The translations under genes were made by a program, and so were the position numbers. From the NCBI GenBank assembly GCA_030043175.1, contig JASHYD010000343.1:1-7862 (forward strand): DNA of 7,862 nt, given 5' to 3'. The stretch comes from Xanthobacteraceae bacterium. Lineage in GTDB: Bacteria > Pseudomonadota > Alphaproteobacteria > Rhizobiales > Xanthobacteraceae. The stretch's first letter is position 1; every line of letters begins with the position of its first letter. Positions 5,853 to 7,862 of the stretch are shown here, piece after piece. The notes beneath the pieces were generated by a model, which saw only the letters and a list, made by a program, of their open reading frames with translations, had not been told where the DNA came from and did not search any database.

Positions 5853-5973
5853 ACCCGTTTGCGTGCCGATCCGCGCAATTTAGAGCGGCCCTTGAGGTGA
5901 CCCAAGTCGGCCCAGAAGCGTCGGGCGCGGGTCGGGTTTGAAAACAGGGCCTGCCAATCCCATATGGTTTGCG

Positions 5974-6984
5974 ATGTCCCAAATGTCTCCCGCAGACCCC
6001 GACCTTTCCGGTAATCGGAGAACCGACAACGACCAGTCACGCGAAGCGATGGCCTCGCTTGATGCGCTGTCCAGCGGCATCGCAGCCTTGGTCGATCGGG
6101 TCGGGCCAGCCGTCGTGCGCGTCGAGCCGGCCCGCAACGGTCGGCAATCGGGCGGCATCGGCTCCGGCGTGGTCATTTCGCCGGACGGCCTCGTGCTGAC
6201 CAACAGCCATGTGATCCACGGCCATCATGAGGCACGCCTTACGGATACCGAAGGCCTCAACCTGGAGGCGCGGTTGATCGGGGAAGATCGTGATACCGAT
6301 CTTGCGCTGTTGCGGGTGACGTCGGCGCGGCGGCTCACATCCGCAGAGCTCGGCGACTCAAAGCAGCTGCGCCGCGGCCAGCTCGTGGTCGCCATCGGCA
6401 ATCCGCTGGGGTTCGAATTCACCGTCACGTCAGGCGTTGTTTCGGCGCTCGGGCGCTCGCTGCGCGCCTCCAATGGCCGCCTAATCGATGACGTCGTGCA
6501 GACCGATGCCGCCCTCAATCCCGGCAACTCCGGCGGCCCGCTGGTGTCGACGCGCGGCGAGGTGGTCGGCATCAATACGGCCGTGATCGCGGGCGCCCAG
6601 GGCATTTGCTTTGCGGTCGCCAGCAACACGGCGAAATTCGTGCTGGGCGAACTCATCCGCCATGGCCGCGTGAGGCGCGCTTATATCGGCGTATCGGCCC
6701 AAACCGTGCCGGTGCCGCGACGTTACTCCCAGGAATTTCGCCTCGACAACAGGTTCGGCGCCCTGCTGACCGGCATCGAAAGGGGCAGCCCGGCCGCCAC
6801 CGCCGGCCTTGCCACCCAGGACATCGTGGTCAAGCTTGGCGGCGAGACTGTTGCCGGGGTCGATGATCTCGTGCGCCTGCTCGACGGCGGGCGGGTCGAT
6901 CGACCGGTCGCCATGATTGTGTTGCGGTTCGGCAAGCTCGTCGAGTTGACGGTGCAGCCGATCGAGCGCCCCGTGTCGACCTGA
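5974..6984 (+). CDS. HtrA/DegQ-like S1C serine protease with one PDZ domain, no signal peptide
   Basis: This is a trypsin-fold protease of the HtrA/Deg family, which degrades misfolded or damaged protein. Numbered from the ATG at 5974 (336 residues), the triad is complete: His79 (TNSHVIHG), Asp109 (DRDTDLALL) and Ser186 (NPGNSGGPL). The IGSGVVISPDG and AIGNPLG segments and the DAALNPGN loop are typical. One PDZ domain starts at YIGV (residue 237) and includes GSPAATAGLATQDIVVKLGG. Most HtrA proteins are periplasmic, but the N-terminus here is polar (SPADPDLSGNRRTDNDQSREA) with no hydrophobic segment, so the enzyme is probably cytoplasmic. The start is uncertain: no candidate has a strong ribosome binding site; an in-frame TTG at 5938 and ATGs at 5983 and 6049 are possible. 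It lies 121 bp after msrA and may share its transcript, linking repair and removal of oxidised protein. Confidence 0.9.
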   Translation: MSQMSPADPDLSGNRRTDNDQSREAMASLDALSSGIAALVDRVGPAVVRVEPARNGRQSGGIGSGVVISPDGLVLTNSHVIHGHHEARLTDTEGLNLEARLIGEDRDTDLALLRVTSARRLTSAELGDSKQLRRGQLVVAIGNPLGFEFTVTSGVVSALGRSLRASNGRLIDDVVQTDAALNPGNSGGPLVSTRGEVVGINTAVIAGAQGICFAVASNTAKFVLGELIRHGRVRRAYIGVSAQTVPVPRRYSQEFRLDNRFGALLTGIERGSPAATAGLATQDIVVKLGGETVAGVDDLVRLLDGGRVDRPVAMIVLRFGKLVELTVQPIERPVST

Positions 6985-7041
6985 CGAGCCGAGAATCACA
7001 GTCGAAACGCGCGACGTAGCCGGGTCCTTCAGGGCTGAGGC

Positions 7042-7467
7042 TCAGAGCGCACCGGCGGGCCGGTTCTGGCCCCCCTATGCAGTGGCGGAGAATCGTGATC
7101 GAGGCGCCGCCCGCGGACCCCACGAAATAGCGCGGCGACCAGAGATGCCCCTTGCTGTTGCGAGCGCTCCCGAACGCAGCAATGGCTGGGAACTCCTGCT
7201 TCAGACGCGGAGAGGGGACGCCCTTTAGGCTGTTGACCAGTTCGGACAACTTTCGGCCGGAAGTTCACCAGCAGATGCGCTCCAGCTCGCCGTTGGACAC
7301 TCCTTCAGCTCTACCTCAAAGTCGGCACATACAGGCTGGAATAATTCCTCTAAGTCTAAGCGTTTGAGATGCGTGGCAGTGAAAACCTTTCCCGGTCGCT
7401 TGGTGACAAACACCAAGCGGGCGTGAAGCAGATAGACAACGTGTCGCCCTTTACGGATTTCAAAGGA
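7042..7467 (-). pseudogene. tnpA: Decayed IS200/IS605 Y1 transposase (tnpA)
   Basis: Joining minus-strand frames gives about 142 codons, the normal TnpA length. From the N-terminus: EIRKGRHVVYLLHARLVFVTKRPGKVF, then LEELFQPVCADFEVELKE (to 7300), NGELE (7294-7280), HLLVNFRPK (7277-7251), KLSELVNSLKGVPSPRLKQEFP (from 7252), LWSPRYFVGSAGGASITILRHC, and QNRPAGAL ending in TGA at 7042-7044. At least four frame changes are needed. The HUH motif, normally HVHLLV, has lost its first histidine through an indel at about 7278-7281. The residue where the catalytic Tyr is expected (RQYIEQQ) is Cys, codon TGC at 7079-7081. No start codon is evident near 7467; a TGA lies just upstream. Intact members cut and join single-stranded DNA at the hairpin ends. 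This copy cannot be active. Confidence 0.88.
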
Positions 7468-7538
7468 TCAGACCAATGCTTGAAACGTCATGGCAACGAC
7501 AGATGCATCGGCTTTATTGAGCCTAATACCGAACGGAA

Positions 7539-7862
7539 ATGTTGCTCCACGGCGCCAATGCTTAGCTCGCCGAACCGGACGTTGCCCAGCAGGCGGCGCT
7601 CGTCCAGTGGCTTGGCGCGTGCCGGTATGTCTACAATCTTGGGTTTGAGCAACGGCGCGAGTTCGGCCGCGGCCGGCGGATTAACTACATCTCCCAGGCG
7701 CGCGAATTGACCATGCTCCGCGATGAGGTGGATTGGCTGAGAGGCCCCCCGGTCCATGCTCTCCAGAAGCCCTGCCCGCCGTTGAGGATGCGTTCCAGCG
7801 GTTTCGCGCCGCGAGCACCGCAATGCCTCGGTCAATGCCGAGGGTTGGGAAACCGGATTTCG
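7539..7862 (+). pseudogene. tnpB: Decayed IS605-family TnpB (RNA-guided nuclease) 5' part, cut by window edge
   Basis: TnpB is the RNA-guided DNA nuclease of IS200/IS605 elements and the ancestor of Cas12. Here only the N-terminal region is present. From an ATG at 7539 the frame reads MLLHGANA, then a TAG at 7563-7565, then EPDVAQQAALVQWLGACRYV, YNLGFEQRREFGRGRRINYI, SQARELTMLRDEVDWLRGPPVHALQ. This matches the typical TnpB start (a short strand, then WLGACRFVYN, LEQRR and the 'L...VPWL...P..ALQ' segment). At about 7767 the homology moves to another frame, giving ALPAVEDAFQRFRA, so there is a frameshift as well as the early stop. The RuvC catalytic residues and the zinc ribbon would lie beyond the window. 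It diverges from tnpA. It is not found as a normal ORF because the ATG-initiated frame stops after eight codons. Confidence 0.8.

Larger units (their letters stand above)
7022..7862. mobile_element. Relic of an IS200/IS605-family insertion sequence (IS605-type, divergent tnpA/tnpB), running off the window
   Basis: A broken tnpA on the minus strand and a broken tnpB on the plus strand are arranged back to back, about 70 bp apart, which is the IS605 layout. The left boundary is estimated from GTCC-TTCA-GGGC (7024-7035, one G-T wobble), just past the tnpA stop; it recalls the short imperfect subterminal hairpins recognised by the Y1 transposase. The right end, with the expected guide-RNA region at the 3' end of tnpB, is outside the window. 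Both genes have several lesions, so the element is dead and old. Exact ends and target site cannot be fixed. Confidence 0.8.

Noticed and set aside
5938..5973. TTG start for the HtrA-type protease
   Set aside because: Adds 12 residues without a ribosome binding site or signal peptide; the ATG at 5974 is preferred, with uncertainty.
7369..7835. Frames of 113 codons (+, 7369-7710) and 115 codons (-, 7488-7835)
   Set aside because: Both are shadows over the tnpA/tnpB relic; the TnpB-like sequence is in a different plus-strand frame from either.
1..7862. tRNA or rRNA genes
   Set aside because: No cloverleaf-like segment with T-loop and anticodon stem, and no rRNA-like sequence, was seen on either strand by eye.

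Overview
The window is GC-rich DNA with long, GC-biased reading frames. It looks like the chromosome of an alphaproteobacterium, most plausibly Hyphomicrobiales/Nitrobacteraceae (Bradyrhizobium-like). That placement is inferred from composition and the style of the proteins; no marker gene is present. Five intact genes and one decayed insertion sequence can be supported.

Layout. Positions 1-780 hold no convincing gene but contain several strong inverted repeats, the best being a 12-bp stem at 562-589. An NAD(P)-dependent aldehyde dehydrogenase (781-2289, +) is followed after 34 bp by an exported SAM-methyltransferase-fold protein (2324-3091, +); the two probably form an operon. A second, distantly related aldehyde dehydrogenase lies convergently on the minus strand (3284-4765). 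The 192 bp between the convergent genes hold GC-rich hairpins and a 15-bp tandem repeat. The 310-bp divergent region 4766-5075 is rich in symmetry: a perfect 14-bp tandem duplication, two inverted repeats of identical 8-12-8 geometry, a 15-bp operator-like palindrome and a nested leader hairpin. It leads into a membrane-anchored, single-cysteine methionine sulfoxide reductase A (5076-5852, +) and then a cytoplasmic-type HtrA/DegQ serine protease with one PDZ domain (about 5974-6984, +).

From about 7020 to the right edge lies a relic of an IS200/IS605-family element in the divergent IS605-type arrangement. The minus-strand tnpA (Y1 HUH transposase) has several frame breaks, a lost HUH histidine and a Tyr-to-Cys change at the catalytic position. 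The plus-strand tnpB (RNA-guided nuclease, ancestor of Cas12) has an early stop codon and a frameshift, and runs off the window. Neither half appears as a normal ORF; both were recognised by joining frames.

How the genes might work together (inference). Aldehyde oxidation by two dehydrogenases, repair of oxidised methionines at the cell envelope by MsrA and removal of damaged protein by the HtrA-type protease fit an aldehyde/oxidative stress theme, but nothing in the sequence proves co-regulation. I found no wholly new system. The most unusual items are the exported methyltransferase beside an aldehyde dehydrogenase, the one-cysteine anchored MsrA, the structured divergent regulatory region and the IS605 relic.
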